Source: Ignatzschineria sp. (lineage in GTDB: Bacteria > Pseudomonadota > Gammaproteobacteria > Cardiobacteriales > Wohlfahrtiimonadaceae). From it: DNA of 7,281 bases. A program made the translations under genes and the position numbers. The notes below the pieces were generated by a model. That model searched no databases, was not told where the DNA came from, and was given only the letters and a program-made list of their open reading frames with translations. Positions 1 to 5,553 of the stretch are shown here, in pieces. The stretch spans positions 1 through 7,281 of the forward strand of contig JASLEF010000162.1 in NCBI GenBank assembly GCA_030151245.1. Direction: 5' to 3'. Positions within the stretch are counted from its first letter, which is position 1; each line of letters opens with the position of its first letter.

Positions 1-331
1 AATTTCACAAAATTTAGATATCTCTTATCATAATCAGTGGTTATCTAAAAAAACTACGCCAAAGACCGCGTCATTAGGCTCTAAAAATAATCGTCAACGT
101 CATCTTCATAAGTCTTATACTGCAACTGAACTGATCAATACTGGAGAGCACCACTCAATTTTAGTTATTGATGAGGTCATCACAACTAAAACTACGGCTC
201 TTGAGATTCAACGTGCATTGCTAGAGGGAAATCCTACGATGGATCTCCACTTCTTTGCTTTTGCCAATACTTACTATCAGCATGCTTACAACCAGATCTT
301 GTTGCGAAAACCTGAAAAAATCGCAGCTTAG
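1..331 (+). CDS. ComF-like phosphoribosyltransferase, C-terminal part (5' end outside window)
   Basis: This is a reading frame open from base 2 to a TAG at 329-331, giving 109 residues with no start in the window, so it is the 3' end of a longer gene. It contains the PRPP-binding signature of type I phosphoribosyltransferases: hydrophobic strand ILVI followed by DEVITTKTT, then a helix (ALEIQRALLEG). Upstream, a basic stretch with K-T-x-S-x-x-S-K-N-N-R-Q-R-x-L-H-K-S-Y matches the layout of ComF-like proteins between hood and PRPP loop. One oddity is visible: the glycine that usually follows the TT of the loop (D-D/E-V-x-T-T-G) is a lysine, so PRPP use may be altered or lost. The gene runs tail to tail with dprA, with 15 bases between the two stop codons. 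PRTases paired with DprA-like proteins are known in ShosTA defence modules; assigning this gene to such a module is inference. The family call is fairly secure; the substrate is unknown. Confidence 0.7.
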   Translation, partial: ISQNLDISYHNQWLSKKTTPKTASLGSKNNRQRHLHKSYTATELINTGEHHSILVIDEVITTKTTALEIQRALLEGNPTMDLHFFAFANTYYQHAYNQILLRKPEKIAA

Positions 332-364
332 ATATTTTATGAAATATTATAAATCAAAAATATC
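331..364. terminator. AT-rich inverted repeat between convergent genes
   Basis: The 8-base arms GATATTTT (331-338) and AAAATATC (357-364) are perfect inverted repeats around an 18-base loop, placed where the plus-strand PRTase gene and minus-strand dprA meet. The symmetry could give a bidirectional stop for both transcripts. The stem has only two G-C pairs and the loop is long, so a working terminator is not certain. Confidence 0.3.
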
Positions 365-1357
365 TTGTTGAAATTCAGATAATAAGCCTGAATCCATATG
401 ACTCATTGCTGATGCGTTCTTGCGAACTTTGAGTTGCTGAATCCAATATTGCACATCATTTCTATCAGCAATGGCAGCTGCTTTTTTTTCATCAAGATAG
501 AATTGATTCCCTGATATTGAAGCATTCCCCTTAAAATAATCTGGCATTTTCAATGCTAAGAGAGGGCGGTGATATTTAATCGCAGCATTCGCAGCATGAA
601 TTGATCCTCCGCTAAGTGTACTTTCTAGGAGAAAAGTCGCTTGCGAAATTCCTGCTTGTAAACGATCTCTATGGACAAAAAGCCCTCTGTGAGGCGCTTC
701 TCCCCACAAATACTCACTCAATAACAGACCATCATTTTCCAGGATACTCTCTGCCAATAATTGATGTTTTTTTGGGAAAACTGTCTGTAATCCATGAGCC
801 AATATCGCAGTTGTCGCCTTGTTAGCGCGCACTGAAGCTTCATGCCCAATAGCATCACACCCCTCTGCCAATCCACTAACAATATGAATATTTTCAGCCA
901 CAAGATGCTCAGCAATTTTTATCCCCGCTTTTATCGTATAAGGTAACGGATTTCTTGTACCAATAACAGCTAAAGTCACATCTTGATTTAGACGTTCTAA
1001 ATTCCCTTGATAATAGAGGATCATTGGAGGGTTTTTCAATTGTCGTAATAAATCAGGATAATCCTCCTCAAAAAAGCTTACTGTCTGAACCCCTGCCATA
1101 TCTGACTTTTCTAACCTTTGGTTAACAATATCAAGTTGATAGCGCCACCTCGCATAATGTTCATTACATATCCTCGTTGGCCATAATTGACACGCAAAAT
1201 CAAAAAGTTCCTTTTCTTCCATCTCTGCTAAAGAGATTTCCATCGATTCTAAAATACGAATCATCTCAAATGCTCGCTGACTGCCAACTGTTGGCAAAGC
1301 TAATATTTGTAAAATTTTCTCTGTTGATAACAAAACTGATTCCTTGCTCTTTATCAC
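347..1357 (-). CDS. dprA: DprA/Smf-family Rossmann (SLOG) protein, possibly ShosA-like
   Basis: This is a 336-residue DprA-family protein. Classical DprA binds single-stranded DNA and loads RecA during natural transformation; related proteins occur in defence modules. Motifs seen: IGTRNP at 132-137 (nucleotide-binding loop, usually GSR), SGLAEGCDAIGHEA at 161-174 (family SGxAxGxDxxAH), an FP-x-x-x-x-x-L helix near 194-201, LLLSEY at 211-216, HRDRLQAGIS at 229-238 and LESTLSGGSIHAAN at 244-257. The canonical FPxRNRxIAG box is changed to VHRDRLQAG, so this is a divergent copy rather than a housekeeping DprA. The N-terminal 100 residues are helical and I see no clear C-terminal winged helix. The start is GTG at 1357, the only one before an in-frame TGA, with a poor ribosome site. 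It follows cas2 by 63 bases on the same strand and may share its transcript. The first PRTase gene converges on it. Role in defence versus competence is inference. Confidence 0.85.
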   Translation of the reverse strand: MIKSKESVLLSTEKILQILALPTVGSQRAFEMIRILESMEISLAEMEEKELFDFACQLWPTRICNEHYARWRYQLDIVNQRLEKSDMAGVQTVSFFEEDYPDLLRQLKNPPMILYYQGNLERLNQDVTLAVIGTRNPLPYTIKAGIKIAEHLVAENIHIVSGLAEGCDAIGHEASVRANKATTAILAHGLQTVFPKKHQLLAESILENDGLLLSEYLWGEAPHRGLFVHRDRLQAGISQATFLLESTLSGGSIHAANAAIKYHRPLLALKMPDYFKGNASISGNQFYLDEKKAAAIADRNDVQYWIQQLKVRKNASAMSHMDSGLLSEFQQDIFDL

Positions 1358-1420
1358 TCTCGATCACTCGCTATTAAAAATCCAGCGTCATATTATTCCA
1401 AAGATCTCTATAGATACGAT

Positions 1421-1681
1421 TTAACACAAGATAATTCCCTCCAAAAGGGATTGATCTTCCCATTTCCATACAAGACTATCCTGATGCAATGGATACAAGC
1501 GGATATCATCCTCTCGAAGATCCATCGTATTTTCTAGCTTTTGCAATAATTGTCCAATATTTTTTGCCTTATCAACAATAAAAACACTCTTTTGTAAAGG
1601 TAACCCGTAATTGACCAATATTTTGTGAATACGGGATAGTCGACGTTTATCAGTAATATCATAAGAGATTAAATAGCGCAT
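1421..1681 (-). CDS. cas2: Cas2 (second copy, directly after cas1)
   Basis: This is an 86-residue Cas2, the small ferredoxin-fold dimer that bridges Cas1 dimers in the spacer-integration complex. The N-terminus MRYLISYDITDKRRLSRIHK is the classic Cas2 strand-turn-helix, with Asp8 after strand 1 at the conserved metal-site position. QKSVFIVD near 30-37 is the second-strand signature (QxSVFE in many members). Length is normal for the family. The ATG lies 3 bases after the cas1 stop, with AAAGGA about 12 bases upstream inside the end of cas1, so translation is probably coupled to cas1. It differs clearly in sequence from the other Cas2 at 2747-3043; which one partners Cas1 is not visible. Confidence 0.93.
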   Translation of the reverse strand: MRYLISYDITDKRRLSRIHKILVNYGLPLQKSVFIVDKAKNIGQLLQKLENTMDLREDDIRLYPLHQDSLVWKWEDQSLLEGIILC

Positions 1682-1684
1682 ATA

Positions 1685-2721
1685 TTACGAAATCCTTTGC
1701 TCAATTAAGGATGTTAATTCAAAAATATTATGAAAGTTCTCCAATCCCTTCATCTGTTTCCATTGTGGGAGTTTCTGCTGAATTAAACTAAATAACAGTT
1801 GTTTTTCTGCCTTAATCCGCGTTCTTTTGGATAATAAAAAACTTTCATAAGCCTCATAAAACCTTAATCTTCCTGCTTTCCCCATTTCACAACGATCGCC
1901 TTTCATGACAAAGTCTTCCTTTCTTAAAATCCCCTCTTTAAAACAGTCTAAAGCCCACTGATCGTAAAGGGGACGCAAGGTCTCCATTAAATCACTCGCT
2001 AGTGATTCGCGTCCAAAGTTGACTTGATGATAAAATCCAATATAAGGATCTAAACCCATCATATAGATCTCTCTCACCCAATATTGATGCAATAAAGTGT
2101 AACCTAACGACAATACAACATTAAATGGATCTTTCGGCGGTCGCTTATTTCGTCCATTAAAGGTTAATGATGCGGGAATAAACGCTGCTAATTCTCTAAA
2201 ATAATAATTTGCAGCAGCCCCCTCAAATCCTAATAAAGACTCAATACTCCCCATTTTTGCTAAATTCTCTCGTAAATGATGACGCTTCAATGTTAATTCT
2301 TTCAATAAATATTGATAGCCTCCCCCTTTATCCGCACGTTCTTGTAAATGTTGAAGCTGTGCATTAATTTTTCTAAAAACCTGTTCTTTTGCAAACTCTA
2401 AACAAAATATGACATCCTGGGAAAGGTAAAGCTGCACTTGCCGGCGAAGAGCGTCTTGCCGTAAACTTGGCAACATCATAACGGGCTTTTGATGTAATCC
2501 TTGCAATATTAAAACCGCAATATATAAAGAGCCTAGCTTCGCTAATAACGAGGCGGATAACTGTGTTGATCCTTAATACAAATTCGAGAAATTAATGATA
2601 GGGGGATTGTTGAAATTCTCCTACCAGACTTTTCTGCTTCCGTAGGCTCCCCCATTACCACCAAGACATTCCCTTCGGATTTCAATGTTAATCCACGCCG
2701 ATCAAGATATAGACAACTCAT
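1685..2721 (-). pseudogene. cas1: Cas1 integrase gene split by a one-base frameshift
   Basis: Cas1 is the metal-dependent integrase that inserts new spacers. The ATG at 2721 follows a good ribosome site (ATAGGGGATAA) and encodes 59 residues of a typical Cas1 N-terminus (YLDRRGLTLKSEGNVLVV, then IPLSLISRICIKD), ending at a TAG at 2542-2544. The rest continues in the -1 frame, open from about 2572 to the stop at 1685. Joining frames at 2571-2572 (one extra G turns AAGGATC into AAGGGATC) gives IKGSTQLSASLLAKLGSLYI, which fits the family, and a 345-residue protein of normal length. Catalytic residues are intact in the joined protein: Glu167 in LLGFEGAAANYYF, His232 in GFYHQVNFG, Asp244 and Glu247 in LASDLMETLRP. 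No classic slippery heptamer is present, so a single-base deletion or a sequencing error is likelier than programmed frameshifting. A TTG at 2506 could start a 273-residue form lacking the N-terminal domain. It sits between two cas2 genes. Confidence 0.9.
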
Positions 2722-2746
2722 TATTTATCCCCTATCACTATTTGAA

Positions 2747-3043
2747 TTAGATTTTGAGCAACTTCAGTTTGCCTATAACAATGGGATTTAACGATATCCT
2801 CTCCGCAACCCCAAAATATCTAACCTCATCTGCTACTAATAACTTAAATATGTATACTTTATCATTCTCAAAAATAATCGCTTCTAGCCATTCATACAGA
2901 GATTTCAGCTCCTCCAAAGTAAACCAACACTCATAAACCGATTTTTGTCTACCGACAGTAAAACCTAATAAATACTTACTAATCTTGGCCCGTATCTGAT
3001 TATCACTGATATCGTAACTTACGAGATACAAAGATCGATCCAT
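2747..3043 (-). CDS. cas2: Cas2 family protein (first copy, upstream of cas1)
   Basis: This is a 98-residue Cas2-family protein. The start SLYLVSYDISDNQIRAKISK is the Cas2 strand 1-turn-helix pattern with Asp11 at the conserved position. GRQKSVYECWFTLEELKSL corresponds to the QxSVFE strand and following helix, and VYIFKLLV is a later strand. The tail AERISLNPIVIGKL resembles extended Cas2 forms seen in type III-associated loci. The ATG is one base after the TGA of the LRAT gene (TGA-T-ATG), so it is probably translationally coupled to it. cas1 starts 25 bases after its stop. Having one cas2 on each side of cas1 is unusual; one may be the structural partner of Cas1, while the other may have another nucleic-acid role or be redundant. 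Confidence 0.88.
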   Translation of the reverse strand: MDRSLYLVSYDISDNQIRAKISKYLLGFTVGRQKSVYECWFTLEELKSLYEWLEAIIFENDKVYIFKLLVADEVRYFGVAERISLNPIVIGKLKLLKI

Positions 3044-3044
3044 A

Positions 3045-3542
3045 TCAATTCGCTACGCGCCAGGTATTCACTCCCAGTATTTTCTCTGCCTGAGATTTCA
3101 ACTCATGAAAATAGGCGATAGAAGTATCCCCGCCCAAAAGGCAACGAGAAGTAAAGCTATGACAATTATTTGAAAATAACTGATACTCCATTTTTGAACC
3201 TATAAGCGCCTCTGCCCTTGCCGCTGCTTCTTCAGAACCTATCGCAAAAACATCGTCTTCATGATCTTTATAGCTCGATACATAAACACTCATAGCATTG
3301 TTCCATCCATCAAGACGATTACGAAACTCTTTAAAAGAGACGACTTCCACAACACCATCACCATTGAGATGCACTATCTCTTTTGAATTGAGGGCAATAC
3401 CACTATGCTCTACCGCATAAATATCACAATAAACCACACTTCCGGCAATAGGACTGACATTATCAAATAGATAATTATCCCATAGAGCCTCAAGACCGTT
3501 ATAAACGAGTTTTCCAACAAGTAAACGTAAAATCATCCCCAT
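3045..3542 (-). CDS. LRAT-domain (NlpC/P60-superfamily) thiol acyltransferase/phospholipase-like protein
   Basis: This is a protein of 165 residues from the ATG at 3542, or 163 from the ATG at 3536. The second start is better placed: GGGAGA lies 6-7 bases before it but touches the first ATG. The sequence shows the lecithin:retinol acyltransferase fold: GSVVYCDIYAVEHSGIAL with His46, a second His58 in IVHLNGDG exactly 12 residues later (the spacing of the LRAT/HRASLS His pair), and the nucleophile Cys127 in SNNCHSFTSRCLLGG (family NCEHF). The triad therefore looks intact. Known members are circularly permuted papain-like enzymes that transfer acyl groups from phospholipids or cleave them. The protein is soluble with a mildly hydrophobic N-terminal helix. 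It is packed between csx16 (5 bases) and cas2 (1 base), so it is part of the CRISPR transcript. A role as a membrane-lipid or peptide-directed effector is inference; no CARF or other cyclic-nucleotide sensor is visible in it. Confidence 0.78.
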   Translation of the reverse strand: MGMILRLLVGKLVYNGLEALWDNYLFDNVSPIAGSVVYCDIYAVEHSGIALNSKEIVHLNGDGVVEVVSFKEFRNRLDGWNNAMSVYVSSYKDHEDDVFAIGSEEAAARAEALIGSKMEYQLFSNNCHSFTSRCLLGGDTSIAYFHELKSQAEKILGVNTWRVAN

Positions 3543-3547
3543 TCTCC

Positions 3548-3856
3548 CTATACTGTCACTTCATCTGATACCAAATAAACTTGATACTCCTGCAAATATG
3601 CTTCACGAATCAACATCTCCTGATAACTATGCTCACCACCTCTATCACCAAGGCTTTGAGGTAATACTAGCGCCAAAAAACGAACTTTCTTACGATATAA
3701 TTCAGCAGCTAAAAATAACGGCACAATACCAATCACTGTATCTCCTGAATTCACATCATCCACATTGAGATGCTCAACCCAATGATCCACAGAACAATCC
3801 TGCATTTTCATCCACTCAATAGCGCCTAAGTGCCTAGAAACAAACCATGTTGCCAT
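3548..3856 (-). CDS. csx16: Csx16 (VVA1548 family) CRISPR ancillary ring nuclease
   Basis: This is a 102-residue protein recognised by the family opening TWFVSRHLGAIEWMKMQ, followed by VDHWVEHLNVDDVNSGDTVIG (about residues 23-43), the IVPLFLAAEL helix entry and a C-terminal QEYQVYLVSD. Csx16 is a small Rossmann-like protein found only with type III CRISPR systems. White-laboratory work reports it as a ring nuclease that breaks down cyclic tetra-adenylate and so switches off the Cas10 alarm signal. Its presence implies that the host uses, or used, cyclic oligoadenylate signalling, although no Cas10 lies in this window. The start has a good ribosome site (GAAAGGGGAAAGATA before ATG). The LRAT gene follows after 5 bases, so the two are surely co-transcribed. 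Length is normal for the family. Confidence 0.9.
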   Translation of the reverse strand: MATWFVSRHLGAIEWMKMQDCSVDHWVEHLNVDDVNSGDTVIGIVPLFLAAELYRKKVRFLALVLPQSLGDRGGEHSYQEMLIREAYLQEYQVYLVSDEVTV

Positions 3857-4126
3857 TATCTTTCCCCTTTCTATTTAATCCACATATAACAATAACCCCT
3901 GTCACTGCTTCTTCTTTCAAAGACCGATACTCAATCATTTTAAAAAAGTGCATATTTGGATGATCATCCCGACCTTATCCCTATTTCATGGTTTAAAAGC
4001 CTTATTTGCCTATAGGACTTTTCTTATTATTATTTTATTACTTCCTTTGCATGATGAAGTCTTATGATGATCTTCTTAGGAGGCACAACCTATTTCAAAA
4101 ATTTACCTAATAACCCGTGTTATTAC
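3857..4126. other. Non-coding gap upstream of csx16
   Basis: This 270-base AT-rich gap separates the 61-residue membrane protein gene from csx16 and is the natural place for a promoter of the csx16-LRAT-cas2-cas1-cas2 run. I cannot fix -35/-10 boxes; an AT-rich TAAAAT stretch on the minus strand is only suggestive. A minus-strand frame of 39 codons beginning at an ATG near 3950 runs into csx16 in another frame but has no convincing ribosome site. No repeats of CRISPR type are seen. Confidence 0.4.
4108..4125 (-). terminator. Hairpin just after the small membrane protein gene
   Basis: The perfect 7-bp inverted repeat TAATAAC-CCGT-GTTATTA begins one base past the stop of the 61-residue gene. 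On the minus strand the stem is followed, after about seven bases, by AATTTTT. It could be a weak terminator or an mRNA 3' stabiliser. The stem is short and AT-rich and the U-run is not adjacent, so confidence is limited. Confidence 0.35.
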
Positions 4127-4312
4127 TCATAGGCGAGCAAACAACAACCTCGCAATTGCCAATGACAATGGCACAATTAGACTCCCAACAATAAATACTC
4201 CCAAAACACCTAAAAAACTTGTAGGGTCAATCATCAAATATGCAATGTAATATGGAAAAACCCCCAATACGACATAAATAAGCCATATTAAAAAACCTAA
4301 TATAAACGGCAT
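4127..4312 (-). CDS. Small two-helix membrane protein, unknown function
   Basis: This is a 61-residue, strongly hydrophobic protein. Helix 1 spans roughly residues 2-27 (FILGFLIWLIYVVLGVFPYY) and helix 2 roughly 33-57 (FLGVLGVFIVGSLIVPLSLA), with an acidic Asp29 in the turn and Arg residues near the C-terminus, consistent with a hairpin in the inner membrane. I do not recognise the family. It is supported by a good ribosome site (AGAGGAATAAG before ATG) and its position, 49 bases after the PRTase stop and upstream of csx16 on the same strand. It could be a membrane partner of the neighbouring LRAT or PRTase protein, a toxin-like pore former, or unrelated; this is inference from context only. 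Codon use does not stand out by eye. Confidence 0.65.
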   Translation of the reverse strand: MPFILGFLIWLIYVVLGVFPYYIAYLMIDPTSFLGVLGVFIVGSLIVPLSLAIARLLFARL

Positions 4313-4361
4313 CTTATTCCTCTTTTTTCTATAACTATTAATAGATTAAAAGCTCCATAAA

Positions 4362-5027
4362 TTAATACGATAATCCTTTCCACTGCGTATGCGCGATAAA
4401 CATGCCATAAACTTTGGCATGCGGATAAGCCTGCTTAATTACTTTCTGCACAGCTTTAAAATGAGAGCCACGAGTCATCACATCATCAAAAACTAAAATG
4501 GGAGATTCAATCTCTTCTTGGGAATATGCGATCTGATAACGTAACAGAATCTGATCCGCCATCGGACGCTGACTCCCTTTACATAAATGAGATGCTTGAA
4601 AACTCTCTTGTTGTACGATTAGCTCTCTAACATCTAGCTTTTTTCCTTGAACTTCCTCTGTTCGAGCCAAAATCTGCAACAATCGATCATCGTAATCAAT
4701 ATGCGAACGACTCTTCGATGGCGGCACAGGAACGATCGTAAAATGGCTCAAATCTAGCTTCGCAAGATAATCTGCCACCTGATCTATCGCATCTGATTTT
4801 TGCTTCGATAAATCCGCATACCTTTTACGACTGACCCACGAACTTGGGTCTCTAATAGGAAGTTTTGTTTTCAACTGCAAGATAAAACGATTCATTGCGT
4901 GATCATAATCACCCGGAATATATTTCCCAAAAGAAAAGCAACAATCCCCCTTCTCTAGCTCACTCATTCTCGGTAAGTTATCGCAGTCAATTTCATGAAT
5001 CTGAAATAATAGTTTATTTACACTCAA
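4362..5027 (-). CDS. ComF-like phosphoribosyltransferase
   Basis: This is a 221-residue protein of the type I phosphoribosyltransferase fold. FTIVPVPPSKSR at 96-107 is the strand and substrate-side loop of ComF-like proteins. SPILVFDDVMTRGSHF at 175-190 is the PRPP-binding loop (D-D-V-x-T-x-G), with both acidic residues and the glycine kept. AKVYGMFIAHTQW is the final strand. A basic stretch, HLCKGSQRP, precedes the loop as in ComF relatives. The enzyme would be cytoplasmic; its substrate cannot be told from sequence. The start is TTG at 5027 with only a weak GAGAG site, after an in-frame TAA; the ATG at residue 21 is the alternative. The TTG overlaps the TGA of a short upstream frame (TTGA). 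The gene heads the same-strand run leading to csx16 and the cas genes. It resembles the truncated PRTase at the left edge in plan, but that one has lysine for the loop glycine. Confidence 0.75.
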   Translation of the reverse strand: MSVNKLLFQIHEIDCDNLPRMSELEKGDCCFSFGKYIPGDYDHAMNRFILQLKTKLPIRDPSSWVSRKRYADLSKQKSDAIDQVADYLAKLDLSHFTIVPVPPSKSRSHIDYDDRLLQILARTEEVQGKKLDVRELIVQQESFQASHLCKGSQRPMADQILLRYQIAYSQEEIESPILVFDDVMTRGSHFKAVQKVIKQAYPHAKVYGMFIAHTQWKGLSY

Positions 5028-5108
5028 CTCAAACTCTCGATAAAATTTAGGTTAAACGGTCCCCTCAAATGCAACAGCATCTGATTTTTATATTCATAAG
5101 GGAAACGG

Positions 5109-5129
5109 ATGCGATTCTTACAATCGCAT
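5109..5129. repeat. 8-bp inverted repeat (hairpin)
   Basis: The sequence ATGCGATT-CTTAC-AATCGCAT forms a perfect 8-bp stem with a 5-base loop, about 80 bases upstream of the PRTase start. No U-run follows on either strand, so it is not a standard terminator. It could be an operator or a leader-RNA structure. Confidence 0.45.
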
Positions 5130-5367
5130 TAGGCAATGTGACCCATAAAAGATGAGAGAAGATGAAAAAGTTAGATAAAGATTCATCAATATCTCGAAAA
5201 ATAGCGCAATACGCTCTCAAAAACTCAAATAATAAGCATGATTTATAGTCAGCTCATACAGAACTCAATAACCTGATCATGATCGATAAACCACAACCAT
5301 GAATAGTATCTTTTAAATGAAAAGATCCGGCATAAAACTAGATAACATCAAGATCAAGCATAAATTA

Positions 5368-5402
5368 GAGAAGACCCAATCGATTCATTGCGAGATCTTC
5401 TC
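5368..5402 (-). repeat. Long hairpin downstream of a tiny hydrophobic ORF
   Basis: In minus-strand RNA, GAGAAGAUCU (5402-5393) can pair with GGGUCUUCUC (5377-5368) over 10 bp, including two G-U pairs, around a 15-base loop. The G-U pairs exist only in the minus-strand transcript. It starts 13 bases past the stop of the 21-codon ORF at 5416-5481. UAAUUU follows, so it could be a weak terminator or a regulatory or stabilising structure. Confidence 0.35.
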
Positions 5403-5415
5403 AGGGCTTTCGCCA

Positions 5416-5481
5416 CTAATCATCGGATAATAACTTATCCACTACCAGCGCCACAACGGCTGGAATAATAATATTCCACAT
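5416..5481 (-). CDS. 21-residue hydrophobic peptide A (toxin-like)
   Basis: This is a tiny ORF that begins MWNIIIPAVVAL, continues with valines and ends in an acidic tail (D-K-L-L-S-D-D). It has an excellent ribosome site, GGAGAGTGTT-ATG with 6-base spacing. It would form one short membrane helix. Its length of exactly 21 residues and its pattern (M-x-x-I-I-I, then V-V-x-L) match two other ORFs nearby (5788-5853, 5867-5932). Type I toxin peptides such as Ibs and TisB have this size and character, but I recognise no specific family. No antisense RNA gene could be confirmed. Evidence is the ribosome site plus mutual similarity. Confidence 0.5.
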   Translation of the reverse strand: MWNIIIPAVVALVVDKLLSDD

Positions 5482-5553
5482 AACACTCTCCTTTTATAGC
5501 AAAATTTATCTTTAGAGATTCATCGATCTCCCCCTATTACGGCATCAAGTCAC

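Larger units (their letters stand above)
5024..5415. other. Gene-poor region upstream of the PRTase gene
   Basis: No convincing complete gene is found in these roughly 390 bases. On the minus strand a 34-codon frame (5128-5024) reads NRIRFPYEYKNQMLLHLRGP near its middle and looks protein-like. It opens right after a stop and has no ribosome site, so it may be the tail of a decayed gene or a leader peptide; an ATG at 5080 would give 18 residues. Its TGA overlaps the TTG start of the PRTase gene. Two hairpins in the region are listed separately. No CRISPR-like repeats are present. Confidence 0.35.

Noticed and set aside
616..825. Plus-strand open frame of 69 codons opposite dprA
   Set aside because: It is antisense to a clearly conserved DprA frame, has no ribosome site and no recognisable content.
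1177..1377. Plus-strand open frame of 66 codons opposite the 5' end of dprA
   Set aside because: It is a shadow of dprA on the other strand with no ribosome site and low-complexity content.
2560..2585. Programmed -1 ribosomal frameshifting to make full-length Cas1
   Set aside because: There is no slippery heptamer of the X-XXY-YYZ type at the junction (GTATTAAGGATC), so a one-base deletion or sequencing error is simpler.
2754..2936. Plus-strand open frame of 60 codons opposite the first cas2
   Set aside because: It is antisense to a conserved Cas2 frame, so it is a shadow.
3857..3960. 39-codon minus-strand frame running into csx16 in another frame
   Set aside because: No adequate ribosome site precedes its ATG and it ends inside a well-supported gene.
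5162..5248. Plus-strand 28-codon frame starting MKKLDKDSSISRK
   Set aside because: AGAGAAG lies too close to the ATG, the content is a biased lysine/serine/asparagine string typical of AT-rich non-coding DNA, and nothing supports a plus-strand promoter.
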